DNA of 64,000 bases from assembly GCF_003574295.1 (NCBI RefSeq), contig NZ_BHGK01000001.1:1116001-1180000 (forward strand). The letters run 5' to 3'. Both the position numbers and the translations under genes were made by a program. Below the pieces are notes generated by a model. That model worked only from the letters and a program-made list of their open reading frames with translations, was not told the origin of the DNA and did no database searches. Of the stretch, positions 27,130-35,066 are shown piece after piece (positions within the stretch are counted from its first letter, which is position 1; each line of letters begins with the position of its first letter). The DNA comes from Mediterraneibacter butyricigenes (lineage in GTDB: Bacteria; Bacillota; Clostridia; Lachnospirales; Lachnospiraceae).

Positions 27130-27843
27130 TCACGGCAATTCACTCTCATTGATAGGAATTGCTTCAAGTTCCGTATTCAAATTGTTCCAATAAGAGCCAA
27201 TATCCGCACTTGTGAAATACTTAAAACCGCCTGCTTTTGACTTCAATTCGCCGTTTTTAACTCCATAGCAGGCGTAAATCAAATCGTAGCTTGTTCCATC
27301 TGAGAGGTTAAATCTAAAGCTGGTCACATCTGCTCCGGCAGTTTCCTCAGTTGTTTTGTCTTTTAGGGATAAGCCCTTGAACTTATCATACAGGGTCTTT
27401 ATATCATTTTCAGCAACAACTACTTTCTTTTCTGCTGATGCAGGCACTCCGTCATAGTGGTACATTTCAACGCTTTCGACATCTTCAACCTCAAATGGGA
27501 AGTCGATTTTGACAGGCTCATAAGCAATGTTTATAGGTAACAGAAAGAGAGCTGTGAAAATTGCAATGATACAAAGAGCGATGGAAACGAGAACAGCAAT
27601 CGTTATCTTTTTTCTGCCCCTCTGCTTTTCTTTTGCCTCATGGCGCATAATAACGCTTTCGCTTTCTTCATGAAGAACATCTTCGCTCGTGTGAGAAAGC
27701 AATTTCTGATAAATTGCGTTACAGTCAGCACAGGCGTTCAAATGCTCTTTTACCATCTCTGCGCTTGCTTCGCTGCAAGCACCGTCAACATACAGCGGAA
27801 GAATATCTCGAACAATATCGCATTGTTTACTCATGCTTTTCAT
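27130..27843 (-). CDS. Zinc-finger anti-sigma factor-like membrane protein
   Basis: About 237 residues. An N-terminal zf-HC2-type module has Cys in QCDIVRDILPLYVDGACSE and HLNACADC, the HxxxCxxC pattern of anti-sigma zinc fingers. One transmembrane helix lies at about 80-103. The extracellular domain of about 130 residues is of unknown family. It starts within the end of the ECF sigma gene, the normal order for a sigma/anti-sigma pair. The first ATG (27843) and the one three codons later are both possible. Confidence 0.8.
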   Translation of the reverse strand: MKSMSKQCDIVRDILPLYVDGACSEASAEMVKEHLNACADCNAIYQKLLSHTSEDVLHEESESVIMRHEAKEKQRGRKKITIAVLVSIALCIIAIFTALFLLPINIAYEPVKIDFPFEVEDVESVEMYHYDGVPASAEKKVVVAENDIKTLYDKFKGLSLKDKTTEETAGADVTSFRFNLSDGTSYDLIYACYGVKNGELKSKAGGFKYFTSADIGSYWNNLNTELEAIPINESELP

Positions 27844-28312
27844 CCATCCTTTCTTGAATTTTTAGCTTTGCACGATGATAAGTAACTCTCGCCCATGATT
27901 CTGTTTTTCCAAAAATTGCAGCAATTTGTGAAAAAGATAGTTCCCCGAATACGCGAAGCTGAAATACTTCTTTGTATGGTTCTTCCAAACGGTGAAGAAC
28001 GAGGTGTATGCGGAACGCCATGTCAGAATCTGCAACTGAGTTCTCAACATTTTCATTTGATGGCAAGTCATTGATTTCGCTCACATCAGCTACTCGCTGA
28101 CGGCTTCGCATTTCATCATGGTAAAGATTTTTTGCTATGGAGCAGAGCCATGTCAATTCATCTGACTTACCTTTGAATTGTGATGTTGTAGAAACAGCCT
28201 TATAGAATGTGTTCTGCGTGATTTCCTCTGCTATCTCACGATTTTTGGCAAGAGAAATAGTATACGAGTATACCTGTAAATAGTAGGCTTTATAGAGCTT
28301 TTCATAGTCCAT
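27827..28312 (-). CDS. ECF-type RNA polymerase sigma factor
   Basis: A 161-residue sigma factor. Region 2 reads from YEKLYKAYYLQVYSYTISLA through EEITQNTFYKA and region 4 through EVFQLRVFGELSFSQIAAIF and ARVTYHRAKLKIQE. The start at 28312 follows AAGGAGG at a proper distance. The adjoining membrane anti-sigma gene indicates extracellular-signal control. A TATACT box on the minus strand near 28497 may be its promoter -10. The target genes are not evident. Confidence 0.85.
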   Translation of the reverse strand: MDYEKLYKAYYLQVYSYTISLAKNREIAEEITQNTFYKAVSTTSQFKGKSDELTWLCSIAKNLYHDEMRSRQRVADVSEINDLPSNENVENSVADSDMAFRIHLVLHRLEEPYKEVFQLRVFGELSFSQIAAIFGKTESWARVTYHRAKLKIQERMDEKHE

Positions 28313-28595
28313 ACTTGTCATCACCTCCTTCAGCTTCATAGGTTAGACGGAGAAATCGGAATTTCGTTACAAAGAAGTTTGAAATTTTTATACCTTTACG
28401 CTACTCTTGCTTTCTGCGGACTATTGGTAGACGCGCATTAACAGCAAGCAAAGAGATTGCTGTGTCAGCTTGATATGTTCAAATGCTAATTAAGTATAGC
28501 ATACAGCTATGAATTTTTCTATTGCGTTCCCCTGACTTCGGAATAGCGGCAGGGCTGGCTATCCATGTCTTGTGCTTCTCTACCGTACATGAGCA
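28313..28595. other. Right-hand end segment of the composite insertion
   Basis: No gene is supported here. The minus strand has a possible promoter (TATACT near 28497) reading toward the sigma gene. The last stretch (about 28518-28595) gives the open frame that the broken maff2 runs into: after Pro-Gly-Ala-Asn it reads AHVR and stops. The segment does not contain a recombinase, although an element end is expected here. Confidence 0.45.
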
Positions 28596-28720
28596 TTGGC
28601 GCCAGGGTTGTCGTTGCCGTAACCTTCCAACAGGTTGATGACACCCCAGATACCAAGACCAGCGCCCAGAGCGATAACGAGAGTCTGAAGAACGGTAATT
28701 GCCTGTTCAAAAAATGCCAT
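28596..28720 (-). pseudogene. maff2, 5' half, interrupted by the composite insertion
   Basis: From the ATG at 28718-28720 the minus strand reads MAFFEQAITVLQTLVIALGA, then a GLGIWGVINLLEGYGNDNPG segment, then A-N. At that point the family continues with a Lys-Ser-Gln-Gly-like loop and second helix, but here it runs into foreign sequence with a stop after six codons. The second helix is at 6853-6940. Maff2 proteins are constant members of Tn1549-type transfer regions, so the break probably disables this gene. Confidence 0.85.
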
Positions 28721-28938
28721 ATAGTTTGTTAGCCGGAATCTGATTAAAAAATAGGTTTGTCATGTTTCATAGGCATACAAAAGCCGGAACAATCTGCCGC
28801 CCGATTTCCGGTGGCATGATTCCGGCTGTCCTCCTTTTTCATTATTTTGTTGATGATTGCCCGCTTTGTACGCCAATGGCCTCAACAGAGGCAGTTGCGG
28901 CAAATAGATACGATCACTCCTTTCTCAGCGGAACCGTA
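28721..28938. other. virD4-maff2 intergenic region
   Basis: No gene is supported. An AGCCGGAA...TTCCGGCT inverted repeat (about 28774-28829) could terminate part of the virD4 transcript. Two AAGGAG-like sites are followed only by very short frames. Confidence 0.35.
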
Positions 28939-29751
28939 TTACACGCCCTCCGTGTCTACTTCATATACATCGCAGACCTCATCAGGCTTGAGTTTTAGTC
29001 TGGCAGACAAAAATGCTTCAATATCAAAGGTATTTCGCTTGTCTGCATCAGCTGTGTATTTGAAATTAGGGTGTCTGGTAATGTCATACTTGTCTGAAAG
29101 AAACGGACGCACACCGCGCAACTGCAAGATGCACTTGCCGCCATCCATAACTGCCAGCTCGTCCTGGCTCATCAGCTCTTTTCCCAATTTCTGATAGTTA
29201 AGCGAGTGGGAGGTCTCCCGTCCCCGGCTCTCTCCGGTGTTGTAAGTGTCTATGGTCTCCTTTCCCAGAACAGCCGCCAGCTCTTTCAGCGTTGTTGGCT
29301 CTTTGCCACCCAGGAAGATGGAAGTATCCATATTGCCGATGATGGTATCGGCATTATCTTTGTAAATTGCCTTGAGCTGGCTCTGTGCCTGCAACACCAG
29401 ACAGGCAGAGATTTCACGGCTTCGGATGGTGGCCACCAGCTTTTCCAGCTTCGGAATCTGCCCGATGTTGGCGCACTCGTCAATCAAACAGCGCACATGA
29501 ACCGGAAGCCTGCCGCCATACACATCATCGGCCTTTTCACAAAGCAGGTTGAATAACTGGGTGTAGCACATGGAAATGAGAAAGTTAAAACTGTCATCCG
29601 TATCACTCATAATGAGGAACAGAGCCGTTTTTCTGTCTCCCAGCGTATCCAGTTCCAACTCATCGTAGGATGTAACCTCGCGCAGCTCCGCAATATCAAA
29701 TACGGCAAGACGCGCACCGCAGGAAATCAAAATCGACTTAGCGGTTTTGCC
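28939..29751 (-). pseudogene. virD4: virD4 coupling protein, C-terminal part, cut off by element C
   Basis: The minus strand begins at the junction with GKTAKSILISCGARL and continues for about 270 residues to the natural stop. It includes the Walker B region VRCLIDECANIGQIPKLEKL and the conserved SREISACLVLQAQSQLKAIY and NYQKLGKELMSQDELAVMDG segments of TraG/VirD4 coupling ATPases. An in-frame TGA lies just inside element C, so only an internal start such as the TTG at 29730 could be used. The Walker A half is at 44111-45127. Confidence 0.92.
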
Positions 29752-29804
29752 AGAGACAAATTGTCAAGGACTTTTTAATCAAATTCACAAAAAATCCACA
29801 AAAA

Positions 29805-29838
29805 AGGTGCCAGAAGCACCGTATGGCTCCTGACACCT
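29805..29838 (-). terminator. Terminator at the left end of element C
   Basis: On the minus strand, AGGTGTCAGGAGC pairs with GCTTCTGGCACCT (imperfect stem) and is followed by TTTTTTGTGG. It lies between the last gene of the element and the CC junction, so transcripts of the element stop before entering the virD4 remnant. Confidence 0.75.
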
Positions 29839-29849
29839 CGTTTGATAGA

Positions 29850-30215
29850 TTACATTTTTCCGTTCAGCAGGTCTTTGCAGAGATACGCATAGTCTGGCAG
29901 CTGGTTGATATATGGCTCCCAGCGCCGCTTGATTTCCGCCAATTCCAGCGGATCGGCTTTCTCCAGTGCATGATCGTTGCCTGTCATATATAAAACATCC
30001 GTAGCAACATCATCCAAACACCTGCCGCAGAGATCAGCAGCTGATTCTATCCTAATGCCAGTATCCACATAAAGCGGATTGACGCCAATCGCCAGCCAGA
30101 CATAGCCTACCTTGTCCGACCAGAGCAGTTCAAAATCAGGGCTTTGCCGCAGATGTTCCGCAAAGACCTCCTTTACTCGTTCAATTTCATGCTTCTCTTT
30201 TTCTGTGTAAAGCAT
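29850..30215 (-). CDS. Unrecognised protein at the left end of element C
   Basis: A 121-residue acidic protein beginning MLYTEKEKHEIERVKEVFAE. The ATG at 30215 follows GGAGG at 9 bases. I do not recognise the family. It contains two cysteines (DLCGRCL) and no membrane segment. It is separated from tnpW by 77 bases and is the last gene before the terminator and element end. Confidence 0.65.
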   Translation of the reverse strand: MLYTEKEKHEIERVKEVFAEHLRQSPDFELLWSDKVGYVWLAIGVNPLYVDTGIRIESAADLCGRCLDDVATDVLYMTGNDHALEKADPLELAEIKRRWEPYINQLPDYAYLCKDLLNGKM

Positions 30216-30292
30216 TTTCGTGTCCTCCTTGACAAAAATTTTGGTACGTACCATTATCAGTTTAGCACAAGGCGGCTTCGTTTATCAGTCTG

Positions 30293-30487
30293 TCACATCT
30301 GCTGAATTTCATTTTTGAGCATACGCTTGATTTTATCGCTCATGGTTTCTGTGCTGGTCTGGCTGAAATGGACATGAACCTTGTAGGTTGTCTTGCCAAT
30401 TTTCTTTACCATCGCTGGCGTGTTTTCCGGCGCTCTGGACGCAGTAACGGCGTCTGCCACCTGCATAGCATGGGGTTCTTTGTTCAT
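30293..30487 (-). CDS. tnpW: Transposon-encoded TnpW-like protein (element C)
   Basis: A 64-residue protein. Its C-terminal half, MVKKIGKTTYKVHVHFSQTS then TMSDKIKRMLKNEI, follows the TnpW pattern of a G-K/N-T-hydrophobic strand and a charged helix. AAAGGAG precedes the ATG. It ends the replication operon and lies near the element end, the place tnpW occupies in Tn4451. Confidence 0.78.
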   Translation of the reverse strand: MNKEPHAMQVADAVTASRAPENTPAMVKKIGKTTYKVHVHFSQTSTETMSDKIKRMLKNEIQQM

Positions 30488-30529
30488 GGCGCTCCTTTCT
30501 CCGAACGGGTCTGTGCCGCCGGTAAAAAA

Positions 30530-31393
30530 TCAGTCGTGCTTACTGTTTACAATGTCTTTTGCTGTCTGTCGGGTAGCACCGGCATTTTCTTCCCGGAAAT
30601 TCTTCCCGTCAAAGAGAATCGGCGCACACCGTTCCAGAATACGGTCATAGATACGGGCGTGAGCCAGATCAGGTGGGTTTTTCAACTCGGACAGTTTCAA
30701 GTTTGTTGTGATAATCATGGGTCTACGGCTGCGATAGCGGCTGTCGATGACGAAAAACATCTGCTCCATAGCATATTCGGTACTGCGCTCTACACCCAAA
30801 TCGTCAATGATAAGCAGGTCATACTCGTCAAAGCTGGCAATAAACTCCGACCTGTCCTCAGAGAACATCCCGGTCAGGCGGTTCAGAATGGTGGGGAAGT
30901 TTGTCATCAGCACCGGCACATCCCGGTCAAGCAGGGCGTTGGCAATACAACCGGCGAAAAAGGACTTGCCGGTTCCCACATCCCCGAACAACAGCAGGCC
31001 GGTGTTGTTTTTATATGCCTCCTTCCAGTTCTCCACATAGGCGCGGGCCTTGTCCATCAATGGGTTTTGGCCGTTGTCGTTGGCAAAGGTGTAGTCGTAC
31101 AGATAGCGGTCTTGCAGGCCCTGGGCCTTCCGGCGTTTGATACGCTCCATGCGGCGCTGCCGTTCCTCGGCGGCCTTGCGCCGTTCCTCGGCCTCCCGCT
31201 GACACTGGCAGATACAGCGGGGCATGAAGTAGCCAGGTTTCCCAAAGCATGGCACAACGGTCTGCCTCTGGCCGCCGCATTTCTTACAGTGGATGAGACC
31301 GTCTGACGGATCTATATACTCGTCCTCAGCCAGTTCCACACTGGCAGCTGCCTTGTCGATCAGCGCCCGGATTTCTGCGGTAATCTCAATCAT
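30530..31393 (-). CDS. DnaC/IstB-like helicase loader (element C)
   Basis: A 287-residue AAA+ protein with N-terminal zinc-binding HCKKCGGQRQ and CICQCQR motifs. A long helix rich in Arg and Glu follows, then Walker A GDVGTGKSFFAGCIANAL, Walker B LLIIDDLGVER, and SRYRSRRPMIITTNLKLSEL. It is homologous throughout to the element B loader. The start codon overlaps the organizer stop (ATGA-type junction), so the two proteins are made together and likely act together at the origin inside the organizer gene. Confidence 0.88.
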   Translation of the reverse strand: MIEITAEIRALIDKAAASVELAEDEYIDPSDGLIHCKKCGGQRQTVVPCFGKPGYFMPRCICQCQREAEERRKAAEERQRRMERIKRRKAQGLQDRYLYDYTFANDNGQNPLMDKARAYVENWKEAYKNNTGLLLFGDVGTGKSFFAGCIANALLDRDVPVLMTNFPTILNRLTGMFSEDRSEFIASFDEYDLLIIDDLGVERSTEYAMEQMFFVIDSRYRSRRPMIITTNLKLSELKNPPDLAHARIYDRILERCAPILFDGKNFREENAGATRQTAKDIVNSKHD

Positions 31394-32124
31394 ACAGTTT
31401 CATCCTCCTTTACGCTGTAATCCCGGTTGCGTGAGGGTGTGATCGTTTTTTTAGCATCCTCACCGGCCCAGCGCCGGATGGTGGCAGCATGGCTCTGATA
31501 CCGCTTGCCGGTAGAAGCCATGTACTCGGACAGCTTTTCGATGTACTGGCCCCATACAGTGGGAAAGCTGGCCTGTAAGTCTGCCAGTTCCCCGTCCGTC
31601 AGGAAAACATTCTGGTAACGGCCATAGGCGTGGGCGGGGTGTCCCTTCTCTATCTCTCTCTTTATCTCTATCTCTTTCTCTAACTCTATCTCTATCTCTG
31701 GTGGACGAATGTCGGACAAATGTCCGCCGTTTGTCCGGGGCGCAGAAAGAGCCTTATTTTGGAGCCTCGCAGCCCGCTTTCGTTCAGCCTCGGTAGAGGA
31801 CTGGCCGATTAAAAGTTCGATGTTGCTCATGTAGAATGTGCCGCTGTCCAGCACTTCCACAAGGCCCAGCTTCAAAAAGATCTGCAAGGCTCTCTCCACA
31901 GTGCCGATCTGCTGGCGGGTGATGGTGGCGATCATCTGCGCCGTGTAGGGGATGTCCTCGTCAAGCTGGAGCCGCCCGCCATGTTTCAGCGATTTCAGAT
32001 ACAGCTTGAGCAGAATGTTGGAATACAGCACACCATCCTGCATACTTTCCAGCAGCACGATGGAATCATCGTCAAAATAGTTTTCTTTGAGTTTCAGGTA
32101 ATAATATTTTCGGTTGTCTGACAT
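31390..32124 (-). CDS. Phage-type replisome organizer (element C)
   Basis: A 244-residue origin-binding protein. It has a replisome-organizer N-terminal domain (SDNRKYYYLKLKENYFDDDS onward), a conserved SSTEAERKRAARLQNKAL basic helix, an unusual Glu/Ile/Arg repeat linker (EIEIELEKEIEIKREIEK) and a C-terminal domain ending HAATIRRWAGED. It is closely related to the element B protein, with near-identical DNA around the linker. AAGGAGG precedes the ATG. Confidence 0.85.
   Translation of the reverse strand: MSDNRKYYYLKLKENYFDDDSIVLLESMQDGVLYSNILLKLYLKSLKHGGRLQLDEDIPYTAQMIATITRQQIGTVERALQIFLKLGLVEVLDSGTFYMSNIELLIGQSSTEAERKRAARLQNKALSAPRTNGGHLSDIRPPEIEIELEKEIEIKREIEKGHPAHAYGRYQNVFLTDGELADLQASFPTVWGQYIEKLSEYMASTGKRYQSHAATIRRWAGEDAKKTITPSRNRDYSVKEDETV
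31640..31736. other. Putative replication origin inside the organizer gene (element C)
   Basis: A CTCTAT/CTCTTT pyrimidine tract (about 31648-31700) is followed by GGACAAATGTCC (31714-31725) and the inverted TTTGTCC (31730-31736). The block matches 22601-22693 of element B almost base for base, although the surrounding gene has diverged more. Binding sites next to an easily melted tract inside the initiator gene is the lambda O / lactococcal r1t design. Confidence 0.5.
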
Positions 32125-32237
32125 AGGGTTCCTCCTTGGGGTTTCTCTTGGGATTCTGTACGCATTTTAAGGCCGTTTTAGGGGTCGGAGAATAAATCTA
32201 TCAGCCTGCCTTTGACACCCTCAAAAAAAGCCTTGAT

Positions 32238-32636
32238 TTACAAGGGTTTTTCAGCCCCTAAAGCGTGACATTTCTTCCGTTGTTTCCGCTTGCGCTTTGC
32301 GGCGTTGATCCGCTTCATGCGTGCAGCACATTCCGGGCAGTATTTGGCCCGGTTGGAACCGGGGGTAAACAGCGCCCCACATACGGCGCATTTCTTTGCA
32401 TTCAGCCGGTGGAACAGCGCCGTTTCCAGTTCCTTATCCTGCGGCAATACCGCCGTCCGAAACCACCTGCACAACAGGGAATAGGAAATGGACTGGACAC
32501 AGACACATTCCTCCCCATCGTCCAGGGCAATACAGTTTCCGTCGATGTAGTTACAGCACTCATGCACTAGCCTCCGCACTCTGCGGTACTGGCGGTAATC
32601 CATGACGGGGATAGGTTCAGACTTATTGTTCTTCAT
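32238..32636 (-). CDS. Cysteine-rich VLP-family protein (element C)
   Basis: A 132-residue protein. The N-terminal half (DYRQYRRVRRLVHECCNYID, then DDGEECVCVQSISYSLLCRW) and the zinc-ribbon C-terminus (CAVCGALFTPGSNRAKYCPE then CAARMKRINAAKRKRKQRK) match the cysteine-rich VLP family of mobile elements. It has no strong ribosome site of its own. GGAGG lies before a 9-codon frame (MKEIIYEEQ) whose last codons overlap the start at 32636, suggesting translational coupling to that mini-ORF. Confidence 0.75.
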   Translation of the reverse strand: MKNNKSEPIPVMDYRQYRRVRRLVHECCNYIDGNCIALDDGEECVCVQSISYSLLCRWFRTAVLPQDKELETALFHRLNAKKCAVCGALFTPGSNRAKYCPECAARMKRINAAKRKRKQRKKCHALGAEKPL

Positions 32637-32691
32637 AAATGATTTCTTTCATAAAGCCAGTAACCTCCTTGAATGAATTTATTGTTAAATA

Positions 32692-32738
32692 TTCGTGCAA
32701 AGTATTGTTTTCTTCGTGCAAATGGCATATACTATAAT
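32692..32738 (+). promoter_or_regulatory. Promoter and operator repeats of the dinJ/yafQ pair
   Basis: Two identical decamers TTCGTGCAAA (32692-32701 and 32713-32722) are spaced 21 bases apart, two helical turns on one DNA face. They are followed by the -10 box TATAAT (32733-32738). The second copy covers the -35 region. Antitoxins of this class repress their own promoter, so these are likely the antitoxin binding sites. Confidence 0.7.
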
Positions 32739-32762
32739 TGCCAGCAGAAAGGGGTTGATCGT

Positions 32763-33041
32763 ATGGCTGGAAATACCACAAACATCAGTATCCGCATGGA
32801 CGCAGATTTGAAAGCGCAAGCGGACGCACTGTTTACTGAACTTGGCATGAACCTGACTACGGCGTTTAACATCTTTGTGCGCCAGTCGCTTCGTGAAGGC
32901 GGCATTCCCTTTGAGGTGAAGCTGGAACAGCCCAACAAGGAAACGGTTGCTGCCATGCTGGAAGCGGAAAGGATTGCAAAAGACCCGTCTGTAAAGGGAT
33001 ACAATGACCTTGACGAGTTGTTTGCCGACCTGAAAAAATGA
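32763..33041 (+). CDS. dinJ: RelB/DinJ-family antitoxin
   Basis: A 92-residue antitoxin. The N-terminal ribbon-helix-helix region (TTNISIRMDADLKAQADALF, then GMNLTTAFNIFVRQSLREGG) binds DNA, and the C-terminal tail (KGYNDLDELFADLKK) is the usual toxin-wrapping part. The ATG at 32763 follows AAAGGGG. The stop overlaps the toxin start by 4 bases (ATGA). This pair is on the plus strand, opposite to most of the element. Confidence 0.9.
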   Translation: MAGNTTNISIRMDADLKAQADALFTELGMNLTTAFNIFVRQSLREGGIPFEVKLEQPNKETVAAMLEAERIAKDPSVKGYNDLDELFADLKK

Positions 33042-33328
33042 GGAAAACAAAGTACACCGTCAAGTACACGACCGCTTTCAAAAAGGACTACAAGCGGGCA
33101 ATCAAGCGCGGCCTGAAAATCGAATTGCTGGAACAGGTCGTGGCGCTGCTGTCGATGGGCGAACCGCTGCCGGATAAAAACCGCGATCACGATTTGTCCG
33201 GCGATTGGGTGGGCCATCGGGAATGTCACATTCTCCCGGACTGGCTGCTCATTTACCGTATCGAGGATGATGTGCTGGTGCTGACGCTTGCCCGCACCGG
33301 GTCGCACAGCGACTTGTTCGGCAAATAA
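33038..33328 (+). CDS. yafQ: YafQ-family mRNA interferase toxin
   Basis: A 96-residue RelE-superfamily toxin. It contains YTTAFKKDYKRAIKRG, the conserved DHDLSGDWVGHRECHILPDW (catalytic His/Asp area of YafQ) and LLIYRIEDDVLVLTLARTGSH. YafQ cleaves mRNA on the ribosome at in-frame sites. Placed directly after its antitoxin, it likely stabilises the element after integration or excision. Confidence 0.9.
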   Translation: MRKTKYTVKYTTAFKKDYKRAIKRGLKIELLEQVVALLSMGEPLPDKNRDHDLSGDWVGHRECHILPDWLLIYRIEDDVLVLTLARTGSHSDLFGK

Positions 33329-33434
33329 ACCATCTGCCGCCGTATGGGGAAACCTGTACGGCGGTTTTTCTGTGTGCAAAAGGGTGTCGTGAAACGCGAC
33401 GCACCTGAAAGGGGTCGGCAAAGCGCCGTACCCT

Positions 33435-34880
33435 TTACCGCTCCGGCCCCCGGTCGCGGGGCTTGTCCCGTTCCTGTCGGGCCAGTTGGTCGGCGGCCTT
33501 GCGGAGCCGTTCCACAGCTTTTAGCTCCTCCCGCATAGCTTTCATGTCGATGCTGTCCACCTGTTTCTGGGCGGTCAACAGGTCGATCTCACGCCGCCAT
33601 TCCTTCGGGGTGATTGCCTCGCCGCTGTCTTTCAGTTCTTTCAGATACCAGGCCGCCGCGTCATAGAGGATCAGTTCCCGGCTGTGGCGCTGCTCGAACA
33701 GTTCCCGCTTCTCCGGCTTTACCCTGGCAAGCTGCTTGTGGACAGTCTTATACTCGTTGTACTGCGCCCACATCTCCCCGCGCTCGGTGAGGACAGCGAT
33801 CCGGCGCTCAGCCTTGACGATCTTTCCCCGCAGGTCATAGTAACGGCTGTTCATATCAGCGATTTTTTCATGAAGCTGCTGCATAGACTGGATGCCGTTT
33901 GCCTGTAAAAAGCTAAATAGTGCAGCGCTTTCCTGCAAAGCCCGGATTTTACCGGTGCGGGTGCGGGGAGTGTTCAACTGCTGCTGGGCCTCCCACAAAG
34001 CAGTCAAGCTGCTTTGCTGTGTTTGTGGTTTTTCCGCTTCGTCTTTCGACCAACGATAAAGCCGGGTAATGCGGGCTTTGATTTCTTTCAGCAGCTTGTT
34101 GTCGGCAGCGATCTGCCGGTTTACTTCCCCCTTGTCGGTGCGGATGCCGCGCTTCTCCATCTGGCTGGCCGCTGGCCCCAGGTGGACAGAGGGGATTTTA
34201 TCAATGCCCTGTCGCTTGTAGCTGCGGTGGTCTACCAGGGCAGGCTGACCGGCTGCCTCCAACACCCGATTGGTGTAGGCCGCCCACGCTGCCCGCCAAA
34301 TCTCCACATTTCCTTTATCGTTCCAATCGGTTGTATCCTCACGATGATTTTTCCAGCCGCCTTTCCCATCCGGGATACGCTGTCCATTCTCGTCCAGGTC
34401 GTATGCCTTGCGGCACTTTGCGCCCCACTGTCCATTTTCTTTCAGAGGCCGGAGCGTCAGCATGATATGGACATGAGGGTTGCCGGTTCCCTTGTCATGG
34501 ATGGCGAAGTCGGCGCACATCCCCTTGTCCACAAAGTTGTCCTTCACATAGGCACGCACAAGAGCGAGCTGTTGTTCGCCGGACAGTTCGCGAGGCAGAG
34601 CTGCTTCGATCTCGCGGGCAAGCTGGCTGTCCCTTGCTTTCTCGATTTGCTCCACGCTGTTCCAGAGGGTGGAGCGGTCTGCAAATTCCGGCGAGGCGTG
34701 GGCGGGCAGCATGATCTCCGCATGGACAATGCCGCCTTTCCGGGTGTAGTCATGGGTCAGGCCGTCCCATTCATTTGTCAGCTTGGTTCCGCTTCGGTAG
34801 GCGGCTGCGGCAACAGCGGAACGGCCCTCGCTGCGCTTGATGATACTGACGGGAATATGGCAAAAATCTATGGGTGGCAC
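33435..34880 (-). CDS. mobA: MobA/MobL (MobQ-type) relaxase of element C
   Basis: About 481 residues. The nuclease domain contains RSEGRSAVAAAAYRSGTKL, the catalytic-site region KGTGNPHVHIMLTLRPL near residue 115, and DHRSYKRQGIDKIPSVHLG; the C-terminal half is coiled coil. The start is uncertain: AGGAGG lies 8 bases before an ATA (34869-34871), while an in-frame GTG (34878-34880) overlaps the Shine-Dalgarno; no ATG fits. The oriT lies about 150 bases upstream, the compact arrangement from which element A departs. Confidence 0.88.
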   Translation of the reverse strand: MPPIDFCHIPVSIIKRSEGRSAVAAAAYRSGTKLTNEWDGLTHDYTRKGGIVHAEIMLPAHASPEFADRSTLWNSVEQIEKARDSQLAREIEAALPRELSGEQQLALVRAYVKDNFVDKGMCADFAIHDKGTGNPHVHIMLTLRPLKENGQWGAKCRKAYDLDENGQRIPDGKGGWKNHREDTTDWNDKGNVEIWRAAWAAYTNRVLEAAGQPALVDHRSYKRQGIDKIPSVHLGPAASQMEKRGIRTDKGEVNRQIAADNKLLKEIKARITRLYRWSKDEAEKPQTQQSSLTALWEAQQQLNTPRTRTGKIRALQESAALFSFLQANGIQSMQQLHEKIADMNSRYYDLRGKIVKAERRIAVLTERGEMWAQYNEYKTVHKQLARVKPEKRELFEQRHSRELILYDAAAWYLKELKDSGEAITPKEWRREIDLLTAQKQVDSIDMKAMREELKAVERLRKAADQLARQERDKPRDRGPER

Positions 34881-35024
34881 CTCCTTTCGGCGGGGATATT
34901 TCAGGCTCCGTGGAGCCGAACAAACGCGAAGCGGGTGTTTGGCTGCGCGGGGCGCACAAGGGGTTTGGGGAGTGTAGCGCCCCATCGCGGACGAAGTACG
35001 CAACGCCCCCGGCAGGGCGCACAG

Positions 35025-35064
35025 CACCGGCAACGGTGTATAAGTGCGCCCTTGTAAACAAGGG
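35025..35064. other. oriT of element C (MobQ/RSF1010-like nic site)
   Basis: A perfect hairpin CACCG-gcaa-CGGTG (35025-35038) is followed by TATAAGTGCGCCCTT, containing the exact MobQ nic consensus TAAGTGCGCCCT (35041-35052). The stem CCTTG-taaa-CAAGG (35050-35063) follows. It lies between the relaxase start and DUF3847. Element A has the same order at 15861-15906. Confidence 0.88.
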
Positions 35065-35066
35065 AC

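Noticed and set aside
27000-28600. Possible CRISPR array or tRNA gene among the hairpins of the accessory regions
   Set aside because: No regularly spaced repeats and no cloverleaf or T-loop consensus were found anywhere in the window. The hairpins are isolated inverted repeats.
28519-28710. 63-residue minus-strand ORF across the maff2 break
   Set aside because: It is an alternative frame of the maff2 5' half running into the insertion. The real frame starts at 28720 and gives a clear Maff2 N-terminus.
30368-31306. 312-residue plus-strand ORF opposite the element C helicase loader
   Set aside because: Antisense to a gene with complete AAA+ motifs, and without a ribosome binding site.
34014-35057. 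347-residue plus-strand ORF opposite relaxase C and oriT
   Set aside because: GC-rich antisense frame running through the oriT hairpin, with no family resemblance.
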